This document shows positions 22,319 through 32,536 of a stretch of 64,000 nucleotides of DNA, piece by piece. Source of the DNA: Arctopsyche grandis (lineage: Eukaryota; Arthropoda; Insecta; Trichoptera; Hydropsychidae); assembly GCF_051622035.1 (NCBI RefSeq), contig NC_135362.1:11783501-11847500 (forward strand), given 5' to 3'. The stretch's first letter is position 1; every line of letters begins with the position of its first letter. Made by a program: the position numbers and the translations under genes. Below the pieces are notes generated by a model. It ran no database searches and had not been told where the DNA came from. It was given only the letters and a program-made list of their open reading frames with translations.

Positions 22319-24104
22319 CAGTGGCGGCTCGTCCTAATGGGCTGCCGGGCTGCAGCCCCTCCTATAAAATTCTAAGATATATGTCTAATAATACATTTAA
22401 TATTTTATTTATTAATGATATTTTTTTTATTAGTTGGATGGACGAACTATTGGGGCCTTCGACAGAGTAAATATTACTTACATTATCACCCATATCCAAA
22501 AGAGTGATATTGTAAGTAATGTTGACCGTTTCGAAGACCCCACTAACTTGTATGGTGACATGAATTAAAATGTTGCTGTACTGGCTGTAAAGTGTTACAG
22601 CGCCGTGCTGAACGCTGCGCAGCCCGGAGTTTCGGAACGAGAAAGAGAAAGAGCTATTTGCAACTGCAGATAGCTCTTTCTCTTTCACTCACTCTGCCGT
22701 TTTGGGCTGGACAGTCGGCAGCCTTCGCCTGTTAAACGACATTCATCTGTCAGTTTGTTTAAGATTTCGCGCGCTTGATCTTACATTTGATTAGTTGAAT
22801 CGCACGATCACAGCTTTATTCGTTTTCGTTACTCTTAATTGGTTGTGTACGAGCCCTCATCAAATCTTTGGTGAGTCGTTTTCATTTTGATAACAGCAAA
22901 CTTTTTTCAAATCTGTTTAACTTTTTCTCGTAATTTTTATTTAAATATATTAAGATTTTTTTTCTTTTAAAAATGGAAGAACAAAAGAATTCAGTAAAAT
23001 ATTTACAAAATTTGCACTTTTCGCGACTAGAACTTACCGAAAAAGTCGCTATAAAAGAATTAGGCTGCCTCACGCCCAATTTAATTATTTCACAGCCTGC
23101 AACTAGTAGATCTTTTAGTTACTCGCGAAAATTTAATCCAGACTTTTATAAAAAATACAATTGGTTAACGAGATGTACAGAAAAAAACGCGTTATTTTGT
23201 TATCCGTGTCTTTTGTTTGGAGGCGAGTCGCCAGGCGAAGCATCTTGGACGAAGATAGGAGTTATTGACTTAAAACATTTAAACGATAAATTTAAAAACA
23301 CGAGGGAAGTGTCGAACACTTACAAAATATGTGTAATCTCACGATTTTGGGATCGGCTAACATAAAAACCCATTTAAGCGAAGCTTGTCGGCGGGAAATA
23401 GATAAGCATAACGAAAACGTCAAAAAAAATCGGGATGTTTTATTTAAAATTATTGATTGCGTTAAATTTTGCAGTAAATTTGAAATGCCAATGAGGGGAC
23501 ACGATGAAACAGATAATTCAAAAAATCCAGGAGTTTTTCGGGGGCTTCTAGAATATTCACAAAATTTCGACGATTCTTTAAAAAAACATTTTCAAACTTC
23601 TTCGGTTTTTAAAGGGACATCAAAAACTATTCAAAATGAACTTTTAGATTGTATTTTGAACGTGTGTAGGGAACAAATAAGTGCTGAAAAAAAAAAAGCT
23701 TATAAAATAAAAAACTTATCTAGCTGTTATGGCAGATGAAACAACCGATGTATCGATGCATTGTCAACAGGTTAATGTTTTTCGTTACGAATTAGGGGGT
23801 TAAGTTTTTGAAAGGTTTTGGGGTTTTTTTTAATCCGCGTCGCGAAACCAGCAAGCACGAATTTTTTTTAGCAATCTTACTGGAGTACCAGCGTATTTTT
23901 CGAAATCTTCATCGCATTTGGATGCACCCCTTTAATGGGTGGTGAATTTTGCTAGTTTTTTTTTCAATAATACTTAAATCCACATGTAAGTGGTCGTACG
24001 CCAAAAATTGTGCTTATTTTGTCCTGTTATGACATGATAGAATAATTATGGTGACATTTTTTCAGTGCAGTCCCGCCACTAAAAATTATCACGAGCCGCC
24101 ACTG
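22319..24104 (+). mobile_element. Internally deleted hAT, 1.8 kb
   Basis: Perfect 14-bp ends CAGTGGCGGCTCGT and inverse, with a perfect 8-bp duplication GTAAACGG (22311-22318 and 24105-24112). The target was the terminus of the fold-back MITE. It keeps only the 5' part of a transposase gene. Confidence 0.93.
22973..23800 (+). pseudogene. Broken hAT transposase N-terminus (TTF finger plus DUF4371)
   Basis: The first frame (22973-23365) carries a TTF-type finger (RCTEKNALFCYPCLLFGG) after FNPDFYKKYNWL. A second frame (from about 23330) continues with NIKTHLSEACRREIDKHN, MPMRGHDETD and GVFRGLLEYSQNFD (DUF4371). A third frame at 23723 reads MADETTDVSMHCQQVNVF. At least two frame changes separate them, and the catalytic core is deleted. 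It is related to the 10846-12927 transposase but clearly distinct. Confidence 0.85.
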
Positions 24105-24903
24105 GTAAACGGACTACTAGTCAAATGTGAACCAGTCACAGGACAACCGGTCACTCTAGATCGGTCACACGTGATCACCCGTCACACTAAAACTGGTCAC
24201 GAGAAAATTGGTCACACCCTAAAATCGGTTACGAGAAAACTGCTTGACCAATTTTAGGGTGTGACCAGTTTTCTCGTGACAATCCGGAACAAGTAAGAAG
24301 TTTGCAGCTGTATGTAGATATTGTGATACGAAATATAACTTTCCAAATGCTACAAAAATGATAAATCATATATCTACGTGCGCTAAATATCAAGAAAATA
24401 GAGAAAAAAAATCACGTAGTTGAGACATCACTTTTAATGGAAACCGATATTATTGACTTATGTACATAGATACAATAGATCAGCCCACTACTTTTGAATC
24501 TTCATACATTGGAACTACTGCACGTTTACCTAGCGAAGACATAGGCGAATATGCATCAAAATATCCTTTATCTATTGTTGAAATATAAATACATAAAATT
24601 TTCAATGTTCAAGAGGATTTTGTATTATATAAAATTTATCGTATGCATACATTTTGAATAAATGTTATATTTGACATCCAAATAATTTTATAAAAACTCT
24701 TATGTTAAAATTAATGCGACCTTTCTTTAATTATTACCTATGTAATAAATTATGTTGTATTATATTGGTCATTCTCAATTAAAAAAATACAGTTTTATAT
24801 AAAAAAGACTTCAATTTTCCCCAAGTTTCCAGTTTTTTCCCAAAGTTCCCGGTTTTTTCCCGTTCGTTAAAAATCCCCACTTTTGCCCATCTCTAGACTT
24901 GGG

Positions 24904-25566
24904 GGGTGTCGCAAAGCAACGCGCCTTTTTCACTGATTTTTGTTCTTTAATTTCTTTGTAATAATTTTTTAAAAACCTATCTTATTTTTTAACCTATTTG
25001 CATCTCGTTTTAATGTACATATGTACATATAGCTGAGATTTTTTCTTATTCTTGTATATATTTTTTCAGTGTTATAACAATAAAACAAAACTGTATGAGG
25101 CGTGAAAATCAATAAAATTTACAAATTTATAAATTTTTCGCTGTTCTTTAACAGCGAAAAATTTATTCAAATTTATAAATTCACCATCGGTTACTTTAAA
25201 CAGATGGTGCACTGCTCGTTCGCCCAGATTAGACTATTAATGCACTTCGATAAGGTAAATATATGTACAGATGTCAAACAATCAAAAGCAAAGTGACAAA
25301 AGAAAATGGAAAGTTTCGAATCTATTCTCCTACTCGTGCTTTTTGAAAAATTCTTCGGCCTCCCAACTTTGTTTTAAAGCTTCTTCAATCAAAAAACGCT
25401 GATGTTATCAGTGCTCAGTCTATGATTAGAAATGCATCTTGCAAGATCAGTAATTTTAGGAATACGTTTGAGAATTCGTAACAATTTCAACAATAAGGTT
25501 GAAGCCAAAATTGAAATTGAATCGTCAATTACTTATCTAAAAGCATTTCGATGAACTTAGTCATGA
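24904..25566. other. Intergenic, nothing recognised
   Basis: AT-rich, no gene. A partial duplication of AAATTTATAAATT-type sequence near 25115-25180 is the only structure. Confidence 0.4.
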
Positions 25567-26262
25567 CAGATTCTCGATTATCCGGGCTAATGCTGGGGAG
25601 GAAGAGCACGGATAATCCGAATCATAAAATTTTGACTTGGTTTCGAATGTTATATCATACTTACAACACAAATTTTTGTTTTATAATTTTAATACTCATT
25701 ATTTATTAAGAAAAACGCTTATAGTTGAGCAGATAAGTGGTCGTTAGTAGTTATGTAGAACTAGTGTTGCCAAAATATATATGTAAAAAAAATGTAGTCA
25801 AACAGCCAGACGAAGCATTGGAGTTGTCTTCTAACCCTAATTTCTCATGGAAAAACTTGGCTGTTTCCATACACATTTGACCGCTAATTGGTATTCCTTC
25901 TGCTAGTTTTTGATTAAACCATATGAGCATAGAATTGCATCCAAATTTTCGTATGTAGACATTTTCATACTTTTTCGTTTCGAAGGACCTGCAGAACTAT
26001 TACAATCTCTCGCGAACCCCTCTAACTTATTTTTTGTTAACTATATCTTGAACAGCGGTCTCTGTGACGGGCCCGAATGTGAAAACGCAAATATCGGAAG
26101 GCAAAGATCGAAAATCGAAAGATCTGAAGTCGAAAGATTTAAAAATAGGGTGCTTTTAAAAAGAATTAAAAAGGGAACGCAAAATATTTCTGTGTGACAT
26201 AATTTGTTTCAAATAACACACGTGTTTACACGTGTGTTATTTGAAATCAATCAGTGCGTCTC
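25567..26262 (-). mobile_element. Second Tigger/pogo-like MITE copy, reversed
   Basis: CAGATTCTCGATTATCCGGG at its outer end, then sequence matching the 2482-3265 element in reverse throughout (ACGGATAATCCGAATCA, GACTTGGTTTCGA, TTCATGGAAA-type and GTGTGTTATTTGAAA blocks). It is interrupted by another MITE at about 26056-26165, and its far end is truncated. Confidence 0.8.
26056..26165 (+). mobile_element. Half copy of the GCGGTCTCTGTGACG palindromic MITE
   Basis: Begins CGGTCTCTGTGACGGGC and continues AATATCGGAAGGCAAAGATC, matching one arm of the 411-bp element at 42764-43174. It interrupts the Tigger-like MITE, whose sequence resumes at about 26166. Confidence 0.75.
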
Positions 26263-26705
26263 ATAATCATAAAAGAAAAAAATTTAATTTAATTAAAAAA
26301 AAAAATCAAAAATAAAGCTTTTCTCTTAAGCTTTGAAATTTTTTGGTAAACCAACCGAACCAATTTTTTGACAACAAAATCTCGATTAGCATTAGAAAAT
26401 CCTTTTTCTTTAACGAAGTCAACTATTTTTTTATAAGCTTCAGATTTTTGTTTTTATATTCCTCGGACTTAATTTTCCAGTGGCACGGAAAAGACTGGTA
26501 CATTAAAAGTAATTCCACAATCAATTCTTTACTCCACGTGCGTAAGTCCGTCATCTTGTGACAAAAGCGCACCCGAAAGAATTTTCTGTGTTAAGACAAC
26601 GTCAAGCCACACGATTGCGCGCAGGACTGCTGAGTTTATCGCGCGGTTTATCCCTTCCCGGTCCAAGATCTTTACACGCGCGATAGAACGACTGTGTAAA
26701 GGGGG
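26263..26705. other. Intergenic, nothing recognised
   Basis: No gene or repeat ends. GC content rises from about 26580 (GCGCGGTTTATCCC), which may mark an old element or a promoter. Confidence 0.4.
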
Positions 26706-26713
26706 CTAATCAC

Positions 26714-26857
26714 TAGAGGTCGGAATCTGAAGGGGCCGGAAACGTGCCGCCTATTGTTCCATTGTTGTAAATCCTTTGTAAAAAAGGTTCGGCAAACCTT
26801 TAACAATGCATTTACAATCTTTGAACAATAAACAGCCCCTTCAGATTCCGGTCTCTA
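26714..26857. mobile_element. Short hAT-like MITE
   Basis: Ends TAGAGGTCGGAATCTGAAGG and, inverted, TAGAGACCGGAATCTGAAGG, 144 bp long, with a perfect 8-bp duplication CTAATCAC (26706-26713 and 26858-26865). Confidence 0.9.
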
Positions 26858-26913
26858 CTAATCACTCTCCTCGAACGTAGTTTTCCGCAGTGTGCTCGCG
26901 GCTCGTGGCGGAT

Positions 26914-27027
26914 ATGGACGAGTTTGCTATTGATATACGAGATACGAGACCAATGCATCAATCTTCTTATTTTTTTTATAGTAATCCTCATGTTTTGGGT
27001 CCCATATCGTTGGATTATTTTGATATA
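26914..27027 (+). other. Possible orphan coding exon cut by a transposon
   Basis: ATG at 26914 opens a 38-codon frame (MDEFAIDIRDTRPMHQSSYF, later NPHVLGPISLDYF) preceded by GC-rich sequence. It stops making sense exactly at the TA where a Tigger element begins (27028). The composition looks coding, but I do not recognise it and no continuation was found. It could be a fragment of another element. Confidence 0.3.
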
Positions 27028-28500
27028 CAGGTAGTCCTCGACTTACGACGGTTCGCACTTACGACCGAAATTTTTTTTTTTTTTATTAATTAATTATTTT
27101 TCAAAAATTGATTGATAAATATCAAGCGGATGTGAGTTATGAAAACGGGGACTTCTCTTTCGGAAGAAATGAAACATCGCAGTAGTTTTAAAAATTAAGT
27201 TATGACTCATACTTTTGGGATTTGGGATTCGCACGACGGTAACAAACTCATACGGTCGTTACTGTTTGTTACATAACTGTTCGTTATTGTTTTAGGATAT
27301 TTATTTTCTCAATTTCGCGTTGATTAGTGCTCAAATTTTTATTTATAAGAACATTTATAATATGTGATAAAGAAACGTGATAATGACTGATAAAGAAACT
27401 CTTGTTAAAAAAAGAGAAAGGTGATAGACTTAGAAATGAAACTTGAAGTGATAAAACAATATGATAGTGGTAAAAAAGTGATGGACTTGGCAAATAATTT
27501 GAAATTGTCACATTCAACGGTCTCCACTATTTTAAAAGATAAAGAAAAAATTCGTAAAGCCGTTAAAGGGTCCTTGTCAATCAAATCTAAAATAATAAAT
27601 AAAAAAAGACTCGGACCCATTCAACAAATGTAAAAATTACTAGTGGTTTTTATCGATGACAAGATTGAAAAGCGAATTCCATTGCGTCTCTTAAAGCTCA
27701 TTATTTAAAAATTACATTTGCGCAAGGCATTGAAGCAATAGAAGAAGGAAAAACTTTTCAAGAATTTTGGAAAAATTATAATATCCTTCATGCTACAAGA
27801 AATATAGATAAGGGATGGACCCTTTAACGGCTTAAGAAGTTACTTTAGCATATATGTACGGAATATGGAAAAAACTCACCAATCAATTTGAACCCGTTTC
27901 TTTTTGCATATACGAAAAAGAAAAAAAACGTCGACGATATTACTAACCTAATCGTACAATTTAGTGAACGTCTACAATTTGACGTAGATAACGAAGACAT
28001 CAACCAATTTCTTGAAAATGATTCAGAAGATCTAACCAATGCAGAATTATTAGATCTTGAAACTCAAATGGTTGCAGAAGAGGATATTGATGAAAATGAA
28101 TCAATCACATCTGCGGAACCGCTGAAAAAAATCGTATTGAAAGAAATGGCTACTGCTTTTAATTTCATTAATCAAGGAATACAAAATTTTTATATGATGG
28201 ACCCAGCAGTGAAAGATTTTCAAATGTGAACCGCAGGATTCAAGAAAATCTCGCATGCTACCAAGAAATATATAGAGAAAAAAACAGGATACTTTTCAAA
28301 CAAAATTAGACACATTTTTCAAAACAACTCATACGACTGTATTTCAAACTGAAGATGAAGAAATGGATTGTACTTATGTGATAAATGATGAGGATGTATA
28401 ATTTATAATTAATAAGTACGGATGATGTAGATGTATAATATTTTTTAAATTTAAATATGAATTCATTTGAATTACTGTATTAACAAAAGTAAGTAAAAAA
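27028..28500 (+). mobile_element. Eroded Tigger-type DNA transposon
   Basis: Left end CAGGTAGTCCTCGACTTACG after TA is a Tigger/pogo terminus. Transposase remnants follow. The right end was not found, so the right boundary is approximate. Confidence 0.75.
27421..28400 (+). pseudogene. Tigger (CENP-B/jerky-like) transposase remnant
   Basis: 27421-27633 encodes the N-terminal helix-turn-helix (MKLEVIKQYDSGKKVMDLA, then LKLSHSTVSTILKDKEKI). From 27690 the frame resumes with the DDE C-terminal part: SLKAHYLKITFAQGIEAI, GKTFQEFWKNYNILHATRNI. 27888-28229 gives the acidic tail, and after another frame change IQENLACYQEIYREKKR and TKLDTFF, the usual C-terminus. The DNA-binding second domain and most of the catalytic core are deleted, and several stops and shifts are present. 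Non-functional. Confidence 0.85.
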
Positions 28501-28692
28501 AAGTAAACAAACAAACATCTTCTGTCCACGTTTCAATGATGCTCGAACGAAACGTCTGTCAATCAACACATCTACGAGCGCACTGCGAGCGCGCTGCAAA
28601 TCCCTTTGTGTTCGTCAAAAAACTGACAAAGGCGGAGCACACTCGAGCATGAGCCAAACGCTCGAAGCGCGTTCGTTCGAGGCTTGTAAGTA
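28501..28692. other. Short GC-richer spacer
   Basis: CGCTCGAA/TTCGAGCG-type repeats (GAGCGCACTGCGAGCGCGCTG) but no gene or clear element ends. Confidence 0.35.
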
Positions 28693-29600
28693 GGGATCCC
28701 AAATATTCGTCGACTTCAACTATTCGAATATCGAATAGTAAATCAAGAGCTATTCGAATATTCGAAAATTAAAAAAAGGGTAATTACACATGTACTAAGC
28801 ATAAATAACATTATATTTATATATGTAATATATACGTTGTCATGTGTAATATATATGTAATATATTTATATATTTAATTATATTACAATTAATAAAACAT
28901 AATATTAAGAAAATTAAAAAACCATGTAAAACTAAAATACACATAAAATATAAGATAAAAATTTATAAACTGCTGTTATTAAAGATGTACTATTTTTGCT
29001 TAATTCTTTGATTGCGGTTTCAACGGGAGTAAGAACATCAATTAAAATTTTCAAAATATAAATTTCATTTTTAGAATTTAAATTATATTACATACATATA
29101 TTTTAGTGTTATATTTACATTTTCGTAAACGTGAATAAATTGTCTTATCATAGTTGCCATCGAATTCCACCTCGTTTTTACATCCAATAATAATTTAAAT
29201 TTTATTTTTTCATTATGATTTCTTCTAAAAATGTATATTTCGCCAGTGACTTCTTAAATATTCGTATTATTTTTCTAATGTTTTCTAAAATTTCGTTGAC
29301 ATTATTATCAATCGAAAAGTGATTTTCTTCAAAAATTTCTGTATTTAATGAATAAAAATCCGTTTCTTCACATGTAGACATTTCATCTTCCTCATTATCT
29401 TCATTTTCATCACAATTATCCCCATTACATATTTAATTTTCTTCACAATCGACGGCTTCTTCGTCATTACTATTTTCATATTGATTTTGTGTATTTATTT
29501 TATAAAACAATATAGACACGAATAATATTCGAATGGTTGATGAAATATTCGAATAATGGTTGGAAACGCCGGTGGGCGGCATTCCCCATTTTATTTTAAT
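28693..29600 (-). mobile_element. Eroded hAT fragment
   Basis: The end TAGGGATCCCAAATATTCG at 28693 is hAT-like. On the minus strand near 29135-29205 the frame reads KLLLDVKTRWNSMATMIRQF, the conserved hAT block around the TRWNS motif. A run encoding acidic residues lies at 29380-29480. ATTCGAATA motifs occur at both sides. No intact frame remains. Confidence 0.65.
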
Positions 29601-29624
29601 TTCTGTTTTAGTTCCGATTCTGAT

Positions 29625-29720
29625 TTATAGGGCAGGTTAAAGGTTTCGACCGTTTCCCGACCTGGCATGGAAACTCAGTTGAGTTTGGAAGAAGATCTTT
29701 TATTTTTGTTCAATTGTTAC
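29625..29720 (-). mobile_element. LTR fragment, inverted relative to 21650-22015
   Basis: Shares AGGTTTCGACCGTTTCCC and CTCAACTGAGTTTCCAT-type sequence with the fragment near 21930-22000. Only the end of an LTR; no genes. Confidence 0.55.
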
Positions 29721-29807
29721 TGTTCAGACCAATTGTCTGATGGTCGGCTTTCGTGGCCTTACGACCCACGATCTGGCCGATGTTTTTTTTAAGTCTGATA
29801 ATAACAC

Positions 29808-30245
29808 TGAGCAACAAAAAAAAAAATACCAGAGCGGAGACTCGCCAATCTTTACTAAGTTTGACCCACTGAATTCGAATATGATATTGATTTTTGTTGG
29901 TGGGTGATCGTTTACGAGATATGAGCGTTTAAAAAAATCCGCGATTATTACAGTTTTTTGGCTTTTGCGGTCTTTAACTCAAAATTTAGGATTGTTACGC
30001 TCAAAGTGAGGATTGGAATCAATAGTCAGATATTTTTCCTATTAATTGTTATATTTCATTGCTTTAAAATACTTCTAATTAATTGTCTAGCGAATTTTAA
30101 AAGTCAAAAATATATTTTTTTTCCGTGCTATTTTTCATTTATTTGGCAAATTTTTTATTTCACCACGTTTATAAGGATTGGTTTTCTATCTCAATATATT
30201 TTTTTTTATCTAAACGTACTAAGTAAAGCGGTAATTGCAATTTAA
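29808..30245 (+). repeat. Half copy of the CACTGAGCAA long inverted-repeat element
   Basis: Begins ACACTGAGCAACAAAA, followed by CAGAGCGGAGACTCGCCAAT and ACGTTTATAAGGATTGGTTT. It matches the left half of 61629-62658 (GCCGGAGTGGAGACTAATCA, ACGTTTATAAGAATTGGTTA). Confidence 0.7.
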
Positions 30246-30257
30246 ATGCTTTCGTTG

Positions 30258-30386
30258 TATATATGGTTGTATCGCGTAATATGTTAGGGCAAGCGAGATG
30301 GCATGTAGTCCGACCGCTGTACTCTGTGAGGTGGATTATATGCCATCTCGCTTGCCCTAACATATTACGCGATACAACTATATATA
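30258..30386. repeat. Near-perfect palindrome, 47-bp arms
   Basis: The left arm (30258-30304, core GTTAGGGCAAGCGAGATGGC) and right arm (30340-30386) are inverse of each other with one or two differences at the outer end, around a 35-base loop. Probably a fold-back MITE. Confidence 0.85.
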
Positions 30387-30818
30387 ATAAAAAAAATCCA
30401 CTTACTAACACAACTGTGTTTTATTAGGCCCCTGAACATAATCCATCTATTAGATCGTGGCGGCTCTACGGCATGGTCGAGTTTCGGTTACTATCTTGCG
30501 AGTTGAGACCGACTCGGCCGCGTTCAAAAGTTGCTATACCACTTTTTCCTAGGCTTCCAGAATAAACACTTGTGTACATTACCAAGCCAGTCGTCTCATT
30601 CGCCCTTACCCCCACAATATAAAAAAAGTGGACTGGTTTTATCTCATGATTTACCAGGATAGATACCCAAAAACAAGTACTGTCTTGGTAAAACCAGTAC
30701 GAATGGTCACCTTAATTTATATGTATATATGAAATTAAATTCATCCAGGGGGGTGGGGGGGCCTAGCACCCCGCTAGATCCGCTTCTGCCAAAACAGGTA
30801 ATATTTTTTTTATGCAAT
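30387..30818. other. Repeat debris
   Basis: Contains an AATAAA (near 30562) and a tail CCCTTACCCCCACAATAT that resembles the end of some repeat. The block GGGGTGCTAGG (inverse) next to AGATCCGCTTCTG at 30765-30788 resembles a decayed hAT end. No gene. Confidence 0.35.
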
Positions 30819-30947
30819 TGGATTATTAGGCACATTGCGATCGCCCAAAAGACAATTTTTGCCATGAAAATCGCGAATACGGAATATTTGGCACTCCAGT
30901 TCTCGTCAGGACGATGGACTTCTCATCTGCCAGATTTTCCGTTATAG

Positions 30948-31455
30948 GGCGGTTTCAGACTAGCGTTTTATACGCGCGTATAATCTCGTTTTTTGAAGTG
31001 CATGTAGGCGCATATAGGGGCGTCGTTTTCCATACGCGCAACTCATACTCGCGTAGACGCGCTTATAAGCTCGTATTATCCATGTTGATACTAAATCACC
31101 ACTACCGGTTCGAGCAAAAACGCCGGAATAAGCCCGTGTAAGCGAGTCCGGTTTTTTGAAGCGCGAAATGTAACGCGCGTGTAAGCGCGGGTAATTGGAC
31201 TATTCGTCACATTGGGGTGGTCACAAAGACAATTTTTGCCATGAAAATCGCGAATACACAATATTTGGCAGTCAAGTTCTCGTTACTATGATAGTTATCG
31301 TTAGTATGATGGACTTTTCGGCTGCCAGATGTTCCGTTATAGAGATTTTAGTGACTTTGTGACGAGTAATTTGTGACCAGTAATCACCGAACCGTAAGCG
31401 CGTATGCCGAAACGACGGTATACGCGCACAAAAATACGCAAGTCTGAAACCGTCC
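30948..31455. mobile_element. GGCGGTTTCAGACT MITE rich in CGCG
   Basis: Ends GGCGGTTTCAGACTAGCGT and, inverted, GGACGGTTTCAGACTTGCGT. ATAG on both sides (30944-30947 and 31456-31459). The interior is rich in TACGCGCG-type motifs in both orientations. Interrupted by the next element. Confidence 0.8.
31190..31394 (-). mobile_element. MITE of the CGGTTCGG/GGTAAACGG group, innermost of the nest
   Basis: Starts GGTAATTGGACTATTCG and ends AGTAATCACCGAACCG, with a perfect 8-bp duplication TAAGCGCG (31182-31189 and 31395-31402). Confidence 0.92.
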
Positions 31456-31497
31456 ATAGAGATTTTGAGGCGAACGCTTTGTGGGCAATAACCTGAT

Positions 31498-32536
31498 TTT
31501 AGGACGAAGACTTAAATGAACGCTGGAGCAACGTAAGCATTCCTCGCTCGGACCGTCGAGTGGAAGGAGGTGCACAATCGCGACGGCATCGGCGCAACGC
31601 GACTCGCCGGAAAGCCGCTCGATCGGAATCGCACGATTGGCGACCATCACCCGGGCGCAAATTCGCCAGGGGAGACGCATGGAACATGGCATCAAATAAA
31701 ACACAATTCGAAAACGATTTTTATTTTTGAAAATTGATACATACATGTATACATATATATATATACGAGGGGGGGGGGGGGGGAAGGGGGCGTAGCGTTC
31801 TTTTGATTTCCCAAACAGAGGTTCCGCTCGGCGTTGGGTGCGGGTCCGAGTCGTGCGAGAGTGGGTAGTGGGTAGTGGGTAGCGGGTGGCGGGGGGGTAG
31901 CGAGCGTCGGGCAGTGTGGGCAGTGTGAGCACTCGGGCTTCGACACCTCGCTCTCGCCTGGAGCGTATGCAATTGATGAAAGGGCTTCGAGTGGGGGCTT
32001 CCTCGTCCGGCGGCGGGGGAAGGGGCAGGGGAAGGGGCGCGTGTTCGCGGCCGCAAACCACACATAGCATCCGCGAGACATAGTCGGGCCGCTCTGCCAC
32101 CGCAACTGCCATTGCCATAGTCAAAGCCATTCTGCCAGCGGACGTGGGACGCAGGGCGCGGGGGAGGGGGGGCATGTGTGTGTGCGGCGGAGGCGTGCGG
32201 GGGTGCGGGGGATGCGGGCGGGAGGGGTTGTCGTGCGCCACTGCCACTACCACTGCCACTGCCACTTCCATTTCCACTGTGACTTCCAGCTCCAGCTCCA
32301 GCTCCATTTTGGATCCCGATTCCAGTTCGAATTCCGAGTCGGGTGCCGAGGAGTGGTCGAGGGTAGTGGAGGTGGAGGTGGCGGCGCGGGCGGAGGGTGT
32401 GGCGTAGCGGCGGCTGCCCGCCTTGGTGGAGTCGGCGGCCGCGCGGGTGCGGGTGTCGGGCGGCCGCGCGCTGAGGCGGGTGGGGGTCGCGGGCGCGGGG
32501 GCGGCGGCGGGGGTGGGGGGGCGCGGGGCGCGCGCG
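31498..32536 (+). promoter_or_regulatory. G-rich upstream and 5' UTR region of Suv4-20
   Basis: GC-rich and CpG-rich, unlike the rest of the window. It holds a long G run (31769-31785), a GTGGGTA tandem (about 31860-31885), a CCACTG hexamer tandem (about 32240-32275) and an AGCTCC tandem (about 32287-32306). Long frames on both strands here are low-complexity by-products. It most likely contains the Suv4-20 promoter and leader. No TATA box is evident. Confidence 0.5.

Larger units (their letters stand above)
22310..24290 (+). mobile_element. GGTCAC fold-back MITE split by a hAT
   Basis: Its left end GGTAAACGG is at 22310-22318. The body resumes at 24113 (ACTACTAGTCAAATGTGAAC) and runs to the half palindrome ending near 24280. 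Arms (CTAAAATCGGTTACG; CCAATTTTAGGGTGTGACC) match the copies at 14760 and 42555. The right terminus is missing. Confidence 0.8.
22307..24895. mobile_element. Second hAT remnant with BED-type zinc finger fragment
   Basis: The right end reads CCCATCTCTA and the left end begins TAG, flanked by a perfect 8-bp duplication GACTTGGG (22299-22306 and 24896-24903). Inside, 24290-24420 in frame reads KKFAAVCRYCDTKYNF and then MINHISTCAKY, a BED finger (C-x2-C, H-x3-C). The remaining transposase is lost. Its left part was replaced by the MITE and hAT described next. Confidence 0.7.
22242..24950. mobile_element. Outer hAT-type terminus split by nested insertions
   Basis: CAGTGGCGTAGCTATTGCAC at 22242 is a typical hAT end. 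Its sequence runs through an 18-G tract to GACTTGGG at 22306 and resumes after the inserted elements at 24896. The other end is not recognised, so only a fragment is claimed. Confidence 0.5.
30819..31497. mobile_element. Eroded MITE split by another MITE that is itself split
   Basis: The outer copy of the GAATATTTGGCAC-type MITE runs from about 30819 (GGATTATTAGGCACATTGCG) to CCGTTATAG at 30947 and resumes AGATTTTGAGGCGAACGCTT at 31456. Both outer termini are eroded. Confidence 0.75.

Noticed and set aside
30266-30606. Possible complete LTR from TGTTAGGG to CCCCACA
   Set aside because: The flanks do not match and the first part is better explained as a palindrome; left as repeat debris.
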